Shown here piece after piece: positions 25,777-26,207 of a stretch of 26,207 nucleotides of DNA. Each line of letters begins with the position of its first letter. The stretch's first letter is position 1. The stretch is from Comamonadaceae bacterium (GTDB taxonomy: Bacteria; Pseudomonadota; Gammaproteobacteria; Burkholderiales; Burkholderiaceae_C). The position numbers and the translations under genes are program-made. The notes beneath the pieces were generated by a model that saw only the letters and a program-made list of their open reading frames with translations, did no database searches and had not been told where the DNA came from. Where the stretch lies: assembly GCA_947464665.1 (NCBI GenBank), contig CANHXV010000005.1, forward strand, positions 1 to 26,207. Reading direction: 5' to 3'.

Positions 25777-26207
25777 GCGATGGACTCCAGATAATCGGTT
25801 TGCACCGCTTGGGCGAGCGCAATGTTTTCTTGAACAAAAACTTCCAAGTAATTACCCAGACCACTGTCGTACACCTCGCTCAAGCTACCGAATTTCAGAT
25901 TGCTCAAGAGGTTCGCGCAGCGTTTACGGGCCTCACGGCCTGTTTGCTGGGGCAATTGCTTCAGTATGTAATCGGTTTCATCGAGACAAAAATGCAGCGA
26001 GCGCGGCACGCGTGGGTTGAAGATCAGTAACTCGGACACGCGGTCTGTATCTATGGCGTCGCGGTAGGTGTCGCGGTAGGCTTCCAGCGCACTGACCGAG
26101 CGCAGCACTGCACCCAGGCGGTAATAGTCATCTACCAAATCGTTGCTTTCAGCCTGCTCTACTTGTGTCTTAACACTCAGTATGCGAGCAGTATTGTCGG
26201 CGCGCTC
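25773..26207 (-). CDS. Alpha-E domain-containing protein (start lies beyond the window)
   Basis: The frame is open to the last base, giving the C-terminal 145 residues of an alpha-helical alpha-E domain protein (normally about 310-320 aa). The first residues ERADNTARILSVK match the conserved start region of the family (ERAENTARLL), and DYYRLGAVLRSVSALEAYRDTYRD is typical of its mid-part. The visible fragment is therefore short for a full member after ERADN, though sequence upstream of the window cannot be judged. It overlaps the transglutaminase-like gene by ATGA. In other genomes a circularly permuted ATP-grasp protein is encoded next upstream. Function is unknown; ATP-grasp partners suggest peptide-ligation chemistry. 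Confidence 0.88.
   Translation of the reverse strand, partial: ERADNTARILSVKTQVEQAESNDLVDDYYRLGAVLRSVSALEAYRDTYRDAIDTDRVSELLIFNPRVPRSLHFCLDETDYILKQLPQQTGREARKRCANLLSNLKFGSLSEVYDSGLGNYLEVFVQENIALAQAVQTDYLESIA

Noticed and set aside
25473..26030. 185-codon open frame on the + strand opposite the transglutaminase-like and alpha-E genes
   Set aside because: The minus-strand genes are well supported by motifs; this frame has none.

Overview
The window reads as a piece of a Betaproteobacterium, most likely Burkholderiales (Comamonadaceae-like). The gene families, the near-50% G+C look and the tight ATGA-overlapping operons fit this. The genus is an inference and cannot be fixed from the sequence alone. 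Almost the whole window is protein-coding. There are no rRNA genes, intact tRNA genes, CRISPR arrays or intact insertion sequences.

Layout. (1) 1-4162, + strand: the end of a TRAP transporter operon (truncated solute receptor, small and large membrane subunits) followed by a GMC-family flavin alcohol dehydrogenase. (2) 4163-4663: the only long non-coding stretch. It holds a 25-nt piece that looks like the 3' end of tRNA-Asn, followed directly by a strong intrinsic terminator. This is what a tRNA-targeting integrase leaves at the far end of an island, so the TRAP/GMC block may be the edge of an integrated element. (3) 4664-17012: a LysR regulator divergent from a long likely operon. The operon encodes a two-gene indolepyruvate:ferredoxin oxidoreductase-type enzyme, a complete second TRAP transporter, and a complete branched-chain-amino-acid-type ABC importer (receptor, two permeases, two ATPases). 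(4) 17015-19982: a second LysR regulator divergent from the alpha and beta subunits of a Rieske aromatic-ring-hydroxylating oxygenase. Two related T-N11-A palindromes lie in or beside the shared control region.

From about 20.1 kb the content turns to housekeeping and stress functions: a DedA-type membrane protein, TrkA and TrkH of the potassium uptake system, a short BLUF blue-light photoreceptor on the other strand, and the Anbu operon read leftwards (alpha-E domain protein, transglutaminase-like protease, Anbu proteasome-type peptidase). The alpha-E gene runs off the right end.

Working model (inference): blocks 3 and 4 form one catabolic neighbourhood for an aromatic or aryl-2-oxo acid. 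Two high-affinity importers of different energetics bring substrate in, the ferredoxin-linked 2-oxoacid oxidoreductase makes an acyl-CoA, and the Rieske oxygenase attacks the ring. Neither redox enzyme has its ferredoxin or reductase partner in the window. An oxygen-dependent enzyme beside a member of a classically oxygen-sensitive family is the most intriguing biology here.
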